Positions 1 through 7,178 are shown, counted from the stretch's first letter. The stretch is 33,571 nucleotides of DNA from Elusimicrobiota bacterium (GCA_016207565.1 JACQPK010000487.1:1-33571); one strand, 5' to 3'. Made by a program: numbers and translations. Notes: generated by a model not told the origin, from the letters alone.

Positions 1-33
1 AGTAAACCCTGGGGACTGTCCCCAGGGTTTACT
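1..33. repeat. Palindromic repeat with core GGGGACTGTCCCC
   Basis: A perfect odd-length palindrome runs over 1-33, centred on base 17, with the 13-base core GGGGACTGTCCCC. It is followed on the plus strand by six T (33-38), so it could also end transcription coming from outside the window. It lies just past the 3' end of the minus-strand VOC gene. A second palindrome with the same core but different arms is at 21829-21877. The left edge coincides with the window edge, so the element may extend further. Confidence 0.8.
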
Positions 34-49
34 TTTTTGAGGCGGGGGC

Positions 50-511
50 TTACTTCGCGGCGGCGGCCATCCACTCCTCGCCGCGCTGCTTGATCTGCTC
101 CGGCGTGAGGTCTTCCTTGTGCGTCGCGATGCTCCAGACGTTGCCCCAGGCGTCCCGGACGGAGCCCATCCGGTCCCCCCAGAACTGGTCCGTCGCCGGC
201 TGCTCGGGCTTCGCCCCGGCCTTTGCCGCGCGGGCGAGCAGCGCGTCGCAGTCGTCGGTGTAGATGTAGAACCGCGACCGCGTCGCCTCGCAGCCCCACT
301 GCGGGAACGCCTCGGACACCATGATGATCGAGTCCCCGATCTTGAGCTCGGCGTGCATGATCTTGCCGTCCGGCCCTTTCATGCACTCGTGGACGTCGGT
401 CGCGCCGAACGCCTTCTTGTAAAACTCGATCGCTTGGGCCGCGCCGTCGATCGCGAGCCCCGGGGTGACCGCCCGGTATCCATCGGGAATCGGCTTTACG
501 TTCTTCGCCAT
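50..511 (-). CDS. VOC-family (PhnB/glyoxalase-like) protein
   Basis: A 153-residue protein of the vicinal-oxygen-chelate fold, closest in pattern to the PhnB-like COG2764 group. Visible landmarks are the N-terminal segment with DGAAQAIEFYKKAFGA, the HAELKIGDSIIM strand, and the C-terminal DQFWGDR followed by DAWGNVWSIATH and a short helical tail. Length is normal for the group. Members include small-molecule-modifying enzymes, but most are uncharacterised, so the substrate is unknown. The ATG at 511 is supported by AGGAGG (519-524) seven bases upstream. It is transcribed divergently from the GHKL-like operon and has its own promoter and a palindrome in the leader. Confidence 0.9.
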   Translation of the reverse strand: MAKNVKPIPDGYRAVTPGLAIDGAAQAIEFYKKAFGATDVHECMKGPDGKIMHAELKIGDSIIMVSEAFPQWGCEATRSRFYIYTDDCDALLARAAKAGAKPEQPATDQFWGDRMGSVRDAWGNVWSIATHKEDLTPEQIKQRGEEWMAAAAK

Positions 512-531
512 GAGTACGCCTCCTGTGTGCG

Positions 532-546
532 TAGGGGATTCCCCTA
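532..546. promoter_or_regulatory. Operator-like palindrome in VOC gene leader
   Basis: TAGGGGATTCCCCTA is a perfect 15-base odd palindrome centred on base 539. It sits between the -10 box of the VOC promoter and its ribosome-binding site, so it falls in the first bases of the leader. It could bind a dimeric repressor or form a small hairpin. No regulator is recognisable nearby. Confidence 0.45.
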
Positions 547-555
547 AGCGCGGCT

Positions 556-585
556 ATGCTAGCCCAATGCTCGAAGTCCGGTCAA
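556..585 (-). promoter_or_regulatory. Sigma70-type promoter for VOC gene
   Basis: On the minus strand TTGACC (580-585) and TAGCAT (556-561) are separated by 18 bases. The expected start is near 549, giving a leader of about 40 bases that contains the 532-546 palindrome and AGGAGG. Confidence 0.5.
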
Positions 586-596
586 GCGACAAAATC

Positions 597-625
597 TTGA
601 CGCATAGGGGCGTCGGACGCATACT
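597..625 (+). promoter_or_regulatory. Promoter for GHKL-like operon; leaderless start
   Basis: TTGACG (597-602) and CATACT (620-625) are separated by exactly 17 bases. The expected transcription start, 6-8 bases after the -10 box, coincides with the GTG codon at 633, so the first gene would be translated from a leaderless mRNA. A second -10-like TATGCT (555-560) lies seven bases before an ATG at 567 but has no good -35 box. Confidence 0.55.
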
Positions 626-632
626 CGAGGGC

Positions 633-1961
633 GTGACCGACGGCGAGTGGGTGGCGTCCGGCTCGTTCAAGATCGACCGGGCGGCCGCGCTCGAGAAGCT
701 CGCGCGCTACCAGTCCCTCGACCCGACGCGCTTTTTGCTGTCGTGGATCCGCGCGGCGGTCGCCGCCGGCGCGCGCTCGGTCACCGTCGAACGCGCGGAC
801 CGGACCCTCGTGTTCGAGGCGGCCGGGGGCCGCTTCTCGCGGGACGAGTTCGCCGAGGTGTACGACCCCCTCCTAGCGCCGGTCGAGGGTCCGGCTCGGG
901 CGAAGAGGTTCCACCTGGCCCTCGGGTTCCTCGCGCTCGAGCGCATGGAGCCAGAGGAGGTCGAGATCGAGCCGGCGAACGGGCGGGGAGCCGTCGGCGG
1001 AGCGCGCATCGTCGTCCGGGCGCGTCCCTCGTCGCGCGGCGGGCGGCTGTTTCGCGCCCTCGAATGGCCCGAGACCGAGTGCGCGGGCTGCCCCATTCCG
1101 ATCACGCTGCCCGGAATGGAGGTCCCCCGGCTCGCCGCCTCTCGCGGCGACTGGCTGGAGTACCGCCACCGGTCGGTCCGCGCGTGGGTCCGCCCGGCCC
1201 TGACGCGCCTGCAGGGACACCGCGCGGCGTTCTCGTGCCTTGGCGTCCGCGGGGCGACGCTCGAGCTTGAGAGCGACCTCGCGGGCGTCGACGGCCTGAT
1301 CGAGCACCCGGAGCTGGCGCTCGACCTTTCGCAGACCGGCGTGGTCCGCGACGAGGCCTACGGCGCGGCCGTCGAAGCGCTGCGGCAGGCCGCGGGAAGG
1401 CTGATCGAGAGCGTCGCGGCCCAAGTCGCCTCCGACCTGCCGCGGCTGCTCTCTACCTGGGTCGACGGGAAGGACGGCTATCCCGTGTGGCGCAACGCGC
1501 TCTCCAACGTCGCGCCGCGCGAGGTCTACGGGACCCCGCCTTGGATCGAGGGGTCGAGGCTCGGCTGGGCGGCCACGGCCGCCCAACTGTTAGTACCGCT
1601 CTCGTCCTCCCTCGACGCGGGCCTTCGAGAGCCCGAGTATGCGCTCGCCCGGAAGGTCGCCTGGCTGCGGTCGGCCTGCCTCCGGCTCCTGGATCCCAGG
1701 GCGGACCGGGGCCGGCCCGGCGCCGAGGCGCTCTGGGGCTGCCCCTGCTACGCGACGAGCGGTCGGAGCGCGGTCGCGCTGCGCCGGATCGAGCGGCGCC
1801 GGGCGAAGTCCGGGACCGTCTTCCTCGCGCCGAGGCTGTGGACCTCGGGCCTGCTGAACCTCTTCGGCGCGCGCGCGCGCGAGTGCGCAAGCGTGCCCGA
1901 GCTGACGAAACTCCTCGCCACCGAGGCCGGAGACAACCTGAGCGACGAGGTCTACGGATGA
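633..1961 (+). CDS. Degenerate GHKL/HSP90-like protein, paralog 1
   Basis: About 442 residues from GTG 633. That start is chosen because the encoded DGEWVASGSFKID aligns with the starts of the two following paralogs and sits at the predicted transcription start; in-frame ATGs at 567 and 465 are alternatives, the latter running into the VOC gene. The order of elements resembles a GHKL ATPase: an N-box-like helix (FLLSWIRAAVAAGA), a strand pair ending in AAGGRF, then LALGFLALERM and a CPIPITL segment reminiscent of the HSP90/MutL middle region, then LDLSQTGVVRDEAY. The ATP-binding Asn and the Asp-x-Gly box are not recognisable, so it is probably not an ATPase. The C-terminus has the shared LSD-x-x-Y ending. 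It overlaps the next gene by ATGA. The function is unknown. Confidence 0.75.
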   Translation: MTDGEWVASGSFKIDRAAALEKLARYQSLDPTRFLLSWIRAAVAAGARSVTVERADRTLVFEAAGGRFSRDEFAEVYDPLLAPVEGPARAKRFHLALGFLALERMEPEEVEIEPANGRGAVGGARIVVRARPSSRGGRLFRALEWPETECAGCPIPITLPGMEVPRLAASRGDWLEYRHRSVRAWVRPALTRLQGHRAAFSCLGVRGATLELESDLAGVDGLIEHPELALDLSQTGVVRDEAYGAAVEALRQAAGRLIESVAAQVASDLPRLLSTWVDGKDGYPVWRNALSNVAPREVYGTPPWIEGSRLGWAATAAQLLVPLSSSLDAGLREPEYALARKVAWLRSACLRLLDPRADRGRPGAEALWGCPCYATSGRSAVALRRIERRRAKSGTVFLAPRLWTSGLLNLFGARARECASVPELTKLLATEAGDNLSDEVYG

Positions 1962-3070
1962 AAGGCGAGTGGGCCGGCTCGGGCTCCTTCAAGATCGACC
2001 GCGAGGCGGCGCTCCGCAAGCTCGAGCGCTTCCAGCTCGCGGACGCCGGCGCGTTCCCGGAATGGTGGGTGCGGTGCGCGATCGCCTCCGGCGCCTCCGA
2101 GGTCCGAGTCGAGCTCGAGGGGGGCCGGGTCGCCGTCCGTTTCAAGGGCCGCCGGTTCACTCCCGAGGAGCTCGACCGCGTCTGGGAGCCGCTCCTCGGG
2201 GAGCCGGGGGACCCTCGGCTGGCGCCCCGGCGGTTCCTCGCGATCGGGCTGCTCGCCGCGCTTCGTTTGAAGCCTAAGCGGCTCATCGTCGAGAGCGGCG
2301 ACGGCGAGTCGTGCCATCGCCTCGAGCCTCCCGGCGGACGGGTCGAGGCGCTCGGCGCCCCGCTCGACGGGACGCTGGTCGAGGTCGCGCTCCGGCGATC
2401 GTGGTTCAGACGGCCCGCCCGGGAGACGAGAGAGCGGCTCCTGTACCGCTGCCTCGGGAGCCCGGTGCCGGTCCGCTTGGGCGAGGAGGAGCTCCCTCGG
2501 GTCCGATCCCTCGAGGGCTGGTGGGCCTTCCGCCGGGACGGGATGTCCGGCTGGCTCTCACCGGTGCGGGCCCACGGGAGCCGCTTCGACCTCTGCGTGG
2601 CCGGCGTCCGGGTGTGCTCGGAGCACGTCGTCCATCCGATCGCGCAGGTCGACGGCGTGCTCGAGGACGACGACTTCCGGCTCGACCTCTCCGGCGGGTC
2701 GGTGCTGAAGGACGGCCGGCACTCGAGGGCGCTCCGGGAGGCGGAGCTCGCGGTGGACGAGCTCATCATCCGCGAGTGCCGCCGGGCGGCCCGGGCCGAG
2801 ACCCGACGCTTGGGATGGCTGCGCGACGCCTGCACCCGGCTGACGGAGCCGACCCGCGAGCACGCCCGGCCCGCGATCAAGGCGCTGTGGGACGCCAAGC
2901 TGTTCAGCACCGCCCAGGGCCGCCGGATCTCGCTGCGCCACGTCGCGGAGGTCCGGCGGCGCTCGGGGATGCTGCACCGGGCAGCCGGGCCCATCCCGGT
3001 CGGGGATTTCGAGCAACTCGTCCTCGCCCTCCAAGAGCACGGCGACGCGCTGAGCGACATGGTGTACTAG
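1958..3070 (+). CDS. Degenerate GHKL/HSP90-like protein, paralog 2
   Basis: A 370-residue paralog of its upstream neighbour. ATG 1958 overlaps the previous stop as ATGA, implying translational coupling. It starts with KGEWAGSGSFKIDREAALRK. It keeps the N-box-position helix (FPEWWVRCAIASGA, without the usual Asn), the strand ending FKGRRF, the helix FLAIGLLAALRLKP, the GSPVPVRL segment, a VDGVLEDDDFRLDLSGGSVL stretch and the terminal ALSDMVY. It lacks the catalytic GHKL residues. The three genes 633-4241 look like successive tandem duplications that have since diverged. The function is unknown. Confidence 0.78.
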   Translation: MKGEWAGSGSFKIDREAALRKLERFQLADAGAFPEWWVRCAIASGASEVRVELEGGRVAVRFKGRRFTPEELDRVWEPLLGEPGDPRLAPRRFLAIGLLAALRLKPKRLIVESGDGESCHRLEPPGGRVEALGAPLDGTLVEVALRRSWFRRPARETRERLLYRCLGSPVPVRLGEEELPRVRSLEGWWAFRRDGMSGWLSPVRAHGSRFDLCVAGVRVCSEHVVHPIAQVDGVLEDDDFRLDLSGGSVLKDGRHSRALREAELAVDELIIRECRRAARAETRRLGWLRDACTRLTEPTREHARPAIKALWDAKLFSTAQGRRISLRHVAEVRRRSGMLHRAAGPIPVGDFEQLVLALQEHGDALSDMVY

Positions 3071-3071
3071 C

Positions 3072-4241
3072 ATGTCTATCGAAGGCGAGTGGGTCGGAGG
3101 AGACTCGTTCCGCGTCGACCACGCCACGGCCCTGCGCCGGATGGCGCGCTACCAGCTCGCCGACCCGCACGCCTTCCCGGAATGGTGGGTCCGCGCGGGC
3201 GTCGCCTTGGGCGCGCGCGAGATCGTCCTACAGGCCGAAGGCCCCCGGTTCGCGGTGCTGTGCAAGGGCGTCCGACTGCGCCAAGACGAGCTCGCGACCG
3301 TCTGGGACCCGCTGATCGACGAGGCCGGCGACGCCCGCACCTCGGCGCGGCGCTGGCTGGCGATCGGGCTGCTCGCCGCGCGGCGGCTCAAGCCGCGGCT
3401 GCTCCACGTCGAGAGCGGCGCGGGCCACGGCAGCATGCGGATGGACGTCCTCGAGGAGCGCGGCTCGCCTCTCTCGGCCTCGCTCGACGGCCTGCTCATC
3501 GAGATCGTGTCGAGCACGCGCTGGCTGCGCGCGGACGCGAGCCACGCCCTGGCGCGGCTCTGGAACGCGTGCCGCTCTTCCCCCGTCCCGATCCGCTCGA
3601 TCGAGGGCGACGTTCCGCGCGCCGAGGACGAGGAAGGGTGGTGGCGTTTCGCCCTCCCGAGGCTCACCGGCTGGCTCCGCGCGTCCAACGAGCCGAGGAC
3701 GCGGCTCGAGCTCGGCGTCGCGGGCGTGCGCGTGAGCGACGCGTCGTTCGTCCATCCGATCGTGCAGGTGGACGGCGTCCTCGACTGCGGCGACGTGGGG
3801 CTGACCCTGTCCGGCAGCGCGGTGATCCGCGACGAGCGTCTCGACAAGGCGCTGCGCGACGTCGTGGCGGCAATGGACCAGCTCGTCGTCCGGGAGGCGA
3901 AGCGGCTGCCGCGCGAGCTGGGCAAGCTGCGCGGCGACCCCCGGCGCGACTCGCCGGCGGAGTCCCGGCTCAGGGCCCGGCTCGAGTGGCTACGCTCGGC
4001 CTGCCGCGTGCTCCGCGATCCCGAGCGCGACGCCTCCCGGCCGGCGCTGAGGGCCCTCTGGGACGCGCGGGTCCACCGCACGGGCCTCCTACGGCGGGTC
4101 TCGTTGCGCGAGGTGGAGGAGGTCCGGCGCCGGACGGGCCTGCTCTACTGGGGCGAGGAGGCCCGCCGCGTCCGGAGCGTCGCGGAGCTGGCGGAGTCGC
4201 TGCGGGAGCTCGGCGACGGTCTCAGCGACGCCCGCTACTAG
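3072..4241 (+). CDS. Degenerate GHKL/HSP90-like protein, paralog 3
   Basis: A 389-residue third tandem paralog, starting one base after the previous stop. It begins SIEGEWVGGDSFRVDHATAL and shares FPEWWVRAGVALGA, LAIGLLAARRLKP, SSPVPIR, HPIVQVDGVLDCGD followed by LTLSGSAVIRDERL, and the C-terminal GLSDARY. Its stop shares CTAG with the stop of the opposing small gene, so the two transcription units run into each other tail to tail with no terminator between them. Family resemblance to GHKL folds is inferred from motif order, not from catalytic residues, which are absent. Confidence 0.78.
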   Translation: MSIEGEWVGGDSFRVDHATALRRMARYQLADPHAFPEWWVRAGVALGAREIVLQAEGPRFAVLCKGVRLRQDELATVWDPLIDEAGDARTSARRWLAIGLLAARRLKPRLLHVESGAGHGSMRMDVLEERGSPLSASLDGLLIEIVSSTRWLRADASHALARLWNACRSSPVPIRSIEGDVPRAEDEEGWWRFALPRLTGWLRASNEPRTRLELGVAGVRVSDASFVHPIVQVDGVLDCGDVGLTLSGSAVIRDERLDKALRDVVAAMDQLVVREAKRLPRELGKLRGDPRRDSPAESRLRARLEWLRSACRVLRDPERDASRPALRALWDARVHRTGLLRRVSLREVEEVRRRTGLLYWGEEARRVRSVAELAESLRELGDGLSDARY

Positions 4242-4420
4242 ACGGCCCAAGGGAACTTCAGCTGCTCCCAGCCGCCGCTCGACGACGGTTTGGGAGGCAG
4301 GAGCCTCGCTCGCTGGGCGTAAGGGACCGGAAGCCTCCTCAACCCGCCATGCGCCTCGGCCTGCTCGAGGATCCGGCGGATGCGGTCCTCGTCCACGCCG
4401 TCGTTTCCATTGCGCGCCAT
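4238..4420 (-). CDS. Small hypothetical protein (60 aa)
   Basis: A short protein with a charged helical start (NDGVDEDRIRRILEQAEAHGG) split by a proline-rich middle and ending in WEQLKFPWAV. I recognise no domain. It is believed real because its ATG follows the stop of the HTH gene by one base (TGAGATG) with GGGAGGG placed over that stop as a ribosome-binding site, the sign of a translationally coupled pair. It may be a partner of the HTH protein. Confidence 0.6.
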   Translation of the reverse strand: MARNGNDGVDEDRIRRILEQAEAHGGLRRLPVPYAQRARLLPPKPSSSGGWEQLKFPWAV

Positions 4421-4421
4421 C

Positions 4422-4868
4422 TCACCCTCCCGGCTTACGGTAGATGACCTTCCAGGCCTCCCCCTCCCGACCGCGAACGGAAATCTGAAGCCCCTTCAGG
4501 CGCTTGCCGTGCCGGGAGTCCATCCGGGCGCGGATCAGGGGCACGCTCTCCCAGCGAAACTGGCTCCACGGGCCCGCGTCCAGCCCGCCGCCTAGGTCGA
4601 TGCCCACCTGCGCGCTCAGCGGCGGCTCGGACGAGTCCTGCTTCGGCAAGGGTTTCCCCCGCTTCGCCTGCCGCAGGCTCTCCTGATAGCGCAGCAGGTC
4701 CTCGCGCGAGAACAGCAGCGTCTTCGGCCCGAGCCGCCGGTGGCGCAGCTTCCCGAGCCAGACGAGCCGGTAGATCGAGAACGGGTGGTAGCCGAGCACC
4801 CGCGCGGCCTCGCGCACCGTGTAAAGACGGACGCCGGACTCGGCGTCGTAGAGCTCCTCGCGAATCAT
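4422..4868 (-). CDS. Excisionase-type helix-turn-helix DNA-binding protein
   Basis: A 148-residue protein. Residues about 14-65 form a winged-helix/MerR-like domain of the excisionase (HTH_17) type: LYTVREAARVLGYHPFSIYR, then LVWLGKLRHRRLGPKTLLFS and EDLLRYQESL. The rest is a basic C-terminal part with no recognised domain (about 66-148, including SQFRWESVPLIRARMDSRHG). Proteins of this type act as recombination directionality factors or as small regulators; no integrase or phage gene is visible here, so a regulator is more likely. The promoter places the transcription start almost at the ATG, and a 12-base palindrome overlaps the -10 box, so autoregulation is plausible. Confidence 0.8.
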   Translation of the reverse strand: MIREELYDAESGVRLYTVREAARVLGYHPFSIYRLVWLGKLRHRRLGPKTLLFSREDLLRYQESLRQAKRGKPLPKQDSSEPPLSAQVGIDLGGGLDAGPWSQFRWESVPLIRARMDSRHGKRLKGLQISVRGREGEAWKVIYRKPGG

Positions 4869-4870
4869 GA

Positions 4871-4905
4871 TAAGGTACCTTAACAGGAGTTCCGAACCTT
4901 GTCAA
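4871..4905 (-). promoter_or_regulatory. Promoter with overlapping palindromic operator
   Basis: The minus strand carries a consensus TTGACA (4900-4905), a 17-base spacer and TAAGGT (4877-4882), ending eight bases before the ATG at 4868. TAAGGTACCTTA (4871-4882) is a perfect 12-base palindrome covering the -10 box. CCTTGTCAAGG is an 11-base odd palindrome over the -35 box. Both share AAGG/CCTT half-sites, as expected for a dimeric repressor, perhaps the HTH protein itself. Confidence 0.55.
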
Positions 4906-4907
4906 GG

Positions 4908-4930
4908 GCGCGAGGCGCGCTGATTTTTTT
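4908..4930 (+). terminator. Rho-independent terminator on plus strand
   Basis: The stem GCGCG (4908-4912) / CGCGC (4916-4920) with loop AGG is followed by TGA and seven T (4924-4930). It is oriented to stop plus-strand transcription, yet the nearest plus-strand gene ends at 4241. It would therefore define a long 3' extension of the GHKL-like operon running antisense to the two minus-strand genes, and would shield the downstream CHASE2 gene. Confidence 0.55.
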
Positions 4931-5765
4931 AGCGGAGGAGCGTGGCGACGGCGTCGGCGAAGAGCTCGACCTTCGGGTGCGCCTTCTCGATCGGGGTCTT
5001 GAGGCCGTTATCCTCGCGGCGAGGCAGATCGGGACCCACGACGACGATGCGGCCGGCGAACGCGGACGCAGGCACCGCCCCCGCTCGCACGGCGGCGAAC
5101 GAGTGGCGCTTGCGCCCCTTCCCCGGCTGGGTGAACCGGATCGGGAGCGCGCCTTCGTGGTCGAGGGAGTAGGACACGCCCGGGCCGAGCAGGCGCCAGG
5201 CGCCTTGGGCGCCCGGCTTGAGCGCCAAGGCCGACGTCGAGACGCCTTTCGCCCGCGCGGCGACCAGCAGCGCCAAGGACGCGTACCGCTTCCCCCCCGC
5301 CATCGACACGACCTGCCAGCGCTCCGCCGCCCCGCTCTTGGGGTTCAGCTTGACATGCACGAACCCCACGCCGGCGGAGGCGGCCGCGAGCCCCTGCGGC
5401 GGGAAGACGACGCTCGGCCTGTCGTCGAAATCGGCGCCCTCCCCGCCGGCGATCGCCGCGGGGCCGAGCAGGGCCGGATCCGGAGGCGCGCCCTCGTCGA
5501 CGCCGGCGCACTGCAGGTAGACGTTCTTGTGCCGGGAGAGCAAGCCCGCGACCGCGGCGTCGTCGACGTCGGCGAAGAACTTGAGCGCGACGGCCGCGGG
5601 CCGTCCGGCCTCGATCTTCTTGAGTCCGTCCACGAGCGCCTCGGGCGGCAGCGGCCAGCCGACGGCCTTCTCGGTGGCCTCGTCGATCACCACGAGGACG
5701 ATCTCGGGCGCCGCCTTCGAGGCCGCGAAGGCGGAGAGCGCCAGGGCGAGGAGTAGAGCGGTCAC
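4929..5765 (-). CDS. Exported stand-alone CHASE2-domain protein
   Basis: About 278 residues from GTG 5765, thirteen bases after the stop of the preceding paralog. The N-terminus TALLLALALSAFAASKA is a signal peptide. The mature protein matches the CHASE2 sensory domain: EIVLVVIDEATEKAVGWPLP at the start, FFADVDDAAVAGLLSRHKNV in the middle, AGVGFVHVKL, LDHEGALPIRF, and near the end FAGRIVVVGP with a final helix VELFADAVATLLR. CHASE2 is normally the extracytoplasmic sensor of histidine kinases, cyclases or Ser/Thr kinases, followed by membrane helices. Here there is neither a downstream helix nor an effector, so it would act as a soluble periplasmic protein. It is co-transcribed with the fourth GHKL-like paralog. 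Confidence 0.78.
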   Translation of the reverse strand: MTALLLALALSAFAASKAAPEIVLVVIDEATEKAVGWPLPPEALVDGLKKIEAGRPAAVALKFFADVDDAAVAGLLSRHKNVYLQCAGVDEGAPPDPALLGPAAIAGGEGADFDDRPSVVFPPQGLAAASAGVGFVHVKLNPKSGAAERWQVVSMAGGKRYASLALLVAARAKGVSTSALALKPGAQGAWRLLGPGVSYSLDHEGALPIRFTQPGKGRKRHSFAAVRAGAVPASAFAGRIVVVGPDLPRREDNGLKTPIEKAHPKVELFADAVATLLR

Positions 5766-5778
5766 GGGCGCAGTATAC

Positions 5779-7125
5779 CTAACGGAAGGGGCCCACGGAG
5801 CGGAAGCTCGACACGTCCTCGAACCAACGCGATCGCCCATGGAAGCGGATCCGGACGGCGGGATCCTCGGGGCGCGGGCACCACAGCACGGGCGGATCAA
5901 GCTGCATGTTGGTGAACAGGCGCCGGCAGACCGGGAGGACCGTGGTGAACTTCGCGATCTCGTCGAGCCGTTCGATGCTCAGCGGGACGCCGTTGACCGA
6001 CAGGTAGAGCGCCGCGCGGTAGAGCTTCTTCAGGACGGGGTCCTGGGGCTCCTCGAGCGGCAGGGCGGCCGCGGTCGAGCGCAGCCACGCGCCCGTCGTG
6101 GTATCCCAGGCGATCAGCCGCTCGTACTCGTGCTGCTTGCCGGCGAGCCACGCGAGCACGCGGTCGGCGTCGCGGCGCCGGTCCAGCTTCAGCATCCCGA
6201 GAAGCCCGCTGAAGAGCCCCGCGCGCTCGAAGAGGAACCGCGTCCATTGCCCGTAGCCGTGCTCGTGCCCGTTGACCGCCAGCTCGAGGAGGCGCGGCAC
6301 CTTCGCGTCCGCGGCCTTCAGCGCGCGGGTGAACCGGTCGTCCATGATGACGCCGGATTGGGAGGCGTCGAGGGCGAAGGCGGGGTCGTCGAGGTGGGCC
6401 TCGGCCTGCGCCGGATGGAAGGTCCAGTCGACCGTGCTCACGCGCACGCCGCCGGTGTAGAGGTGCGCCTTTCCGGCCATCGCGTCGGGGTTGAGCGGCG
6501 GCTGCAGGAGCCCGCGCAACCCGCCCTCCTCGAACCGCACGAGCGAGCCGTCGTCGGCCGCGGCCAGGGGAGGGATCGTCCGATCCGGGCCGCTCATGAT
6601 CGAGATCGAGAGTTGAGCTCGCAGCATCCCGCAGCTCGTGCTCAGCAGGTTGAACATCCGGATCCGCGCTCCGTCATCGATCGCGCCGTCCCAAACCGCC
6701 TCGAGCGCGGTCTCGGTCCGGCCGGCGGGGACCTCGAGAGGCTCTACGGTCTCGGGCCCGAGCGCCATGCCGCGCCCCCAAGACGAGACGGCCGCCCGCC
6801 TCGCGCCGAGCCGGAAGGCCGCGAGCGCCCCGAGCACCAGGTGCCGGGCCGGCGAGGCGGCGGCCTCGTCGAAGAAGGCGCTGTAGGGGTCCTCGAGGTC
6901 CGCGCTCGCCCAAGCCTTTCCGTCGAAGCGCACCGCGATGCGCTTGAGGTCCAGCGCGACGTGGATCCAGGTCGCGTCCGACTCCGCGCCGGCGCGCACC
7001 CAGGAGAGGACGAACGCGGCGGGGTCCGCGAGCCGGTAGGCGGCCAGCTTCCGCAGCGCCTCCTTGCGGTCGACGCGGAAGGTGCCGGAGCGGACCTTCT
7101 CGGGCTTCGGCTCGAGAGACTCCAC
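5779..7125 (-). CDS. Degenerate GHKL/HSP90-like protein, paralog 4
   Basis: About 448 residues from GTG 7125; that codon is chosen because the promoter puts the transcription start on it. The first 70 residues (EKVRSGTFRVDRKEALRKL, then FVLSWVRAGAESDA) align with the tandem trio at 633-4241. So do IAVRFDGKAW, LVLGALAAFRLGA and FALDASQSGVIMDDRF. It has a longer middle and a different C-terminus (SSFRSVGPFR rather than LSD-x-x-Y). ATP-binding residues are absent. It is followed at thirteen bases by the CHASE2 gene, its likely operon partner. The function is unknown. Confidence 0.72.
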   Translation of the reverse strand: MESLEPKPEKVRSGTFRVDRKEALRKLAAYRLADPAAFVLSWVRAGAESDATWIHVALDLKRIAVRFDGKAWASADLEDPYSAFFDEAAASPARHLVLGALAAFRLGARRAAVSSWGRGMALGPETVEPLEVPAGRTETALEAVWDGAIDDGARIRMFNLLSTSCGMLRAQLSISIMSGPDRTIPPLAAADDGSLVRFEEGGLRGLLQPPLNPDAMAGKAHLYTGGVRVSTVDWTFHPAQAEAHLDDPAFALDASQSGVIMDDRFTRALKAADAKVPRLLELAVNGHEHGYGQWTRFLFERAGLFSGLLGMLKLDRRRDADRVLAWLAGKQHEYERLIAWDTTTGAWLRSTAAALPLEEPQDPVLKKLYRAALYLSVNGVPLSIERLDEIAKFTTVLPVCRRLFTNMQLDPPVLWCPRPEDPAVRIRFHGRSRWFEDVSSFRSVGPFR

Positions 7126-7131
7126 AGGCGT

Positions 7132-7160
7132 AGCATAGCGTTGACGGCCCAAGACGGCAA
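7132..7160 (-). promoter_or_regulatory. Promoter of paralog 4; leaderless start
   Basis: On the minus strand TTGCCG (7155-7160), a 17-base spacer and TATGCT (7132-7137) are followed by six bases and GTG 7125. The layout is the same as upstream of paralog 1. Confidence 0.55.
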
Positions 7161-7170
7161 GCGGTATCAT
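7141..7170 (+). promoter_or_regulatory. Promoter of M20 peptidase gene
   Basis: TTGACG (7141-7146), an 18-base spacer and TATCAT (7165-7170). It physically overlaps the opposing promoter at 7132-7160: the minus-strand -35 box lies within this spacer. RNA polymerase could probably occupy only one at a time. The expected start is near 7177. Confidence 0.6.
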
Positions 7171-7178
7171 GAGCGGCA

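Noticed and set aside
1453-3060. Long minus-strand frame opposite paralogs 1 and 2
   Set aside because: Arg/Ser/Pro-rich low-complexity translation with no motif; explained by the plus-strand paralogs.
4238-4868. Phage or integrative element suggested by the excisionase-like HTH protein
   Set aside because: No integrase, terminase, structural genes, att repeats or change in base composition; more likely an ordinary regulator.
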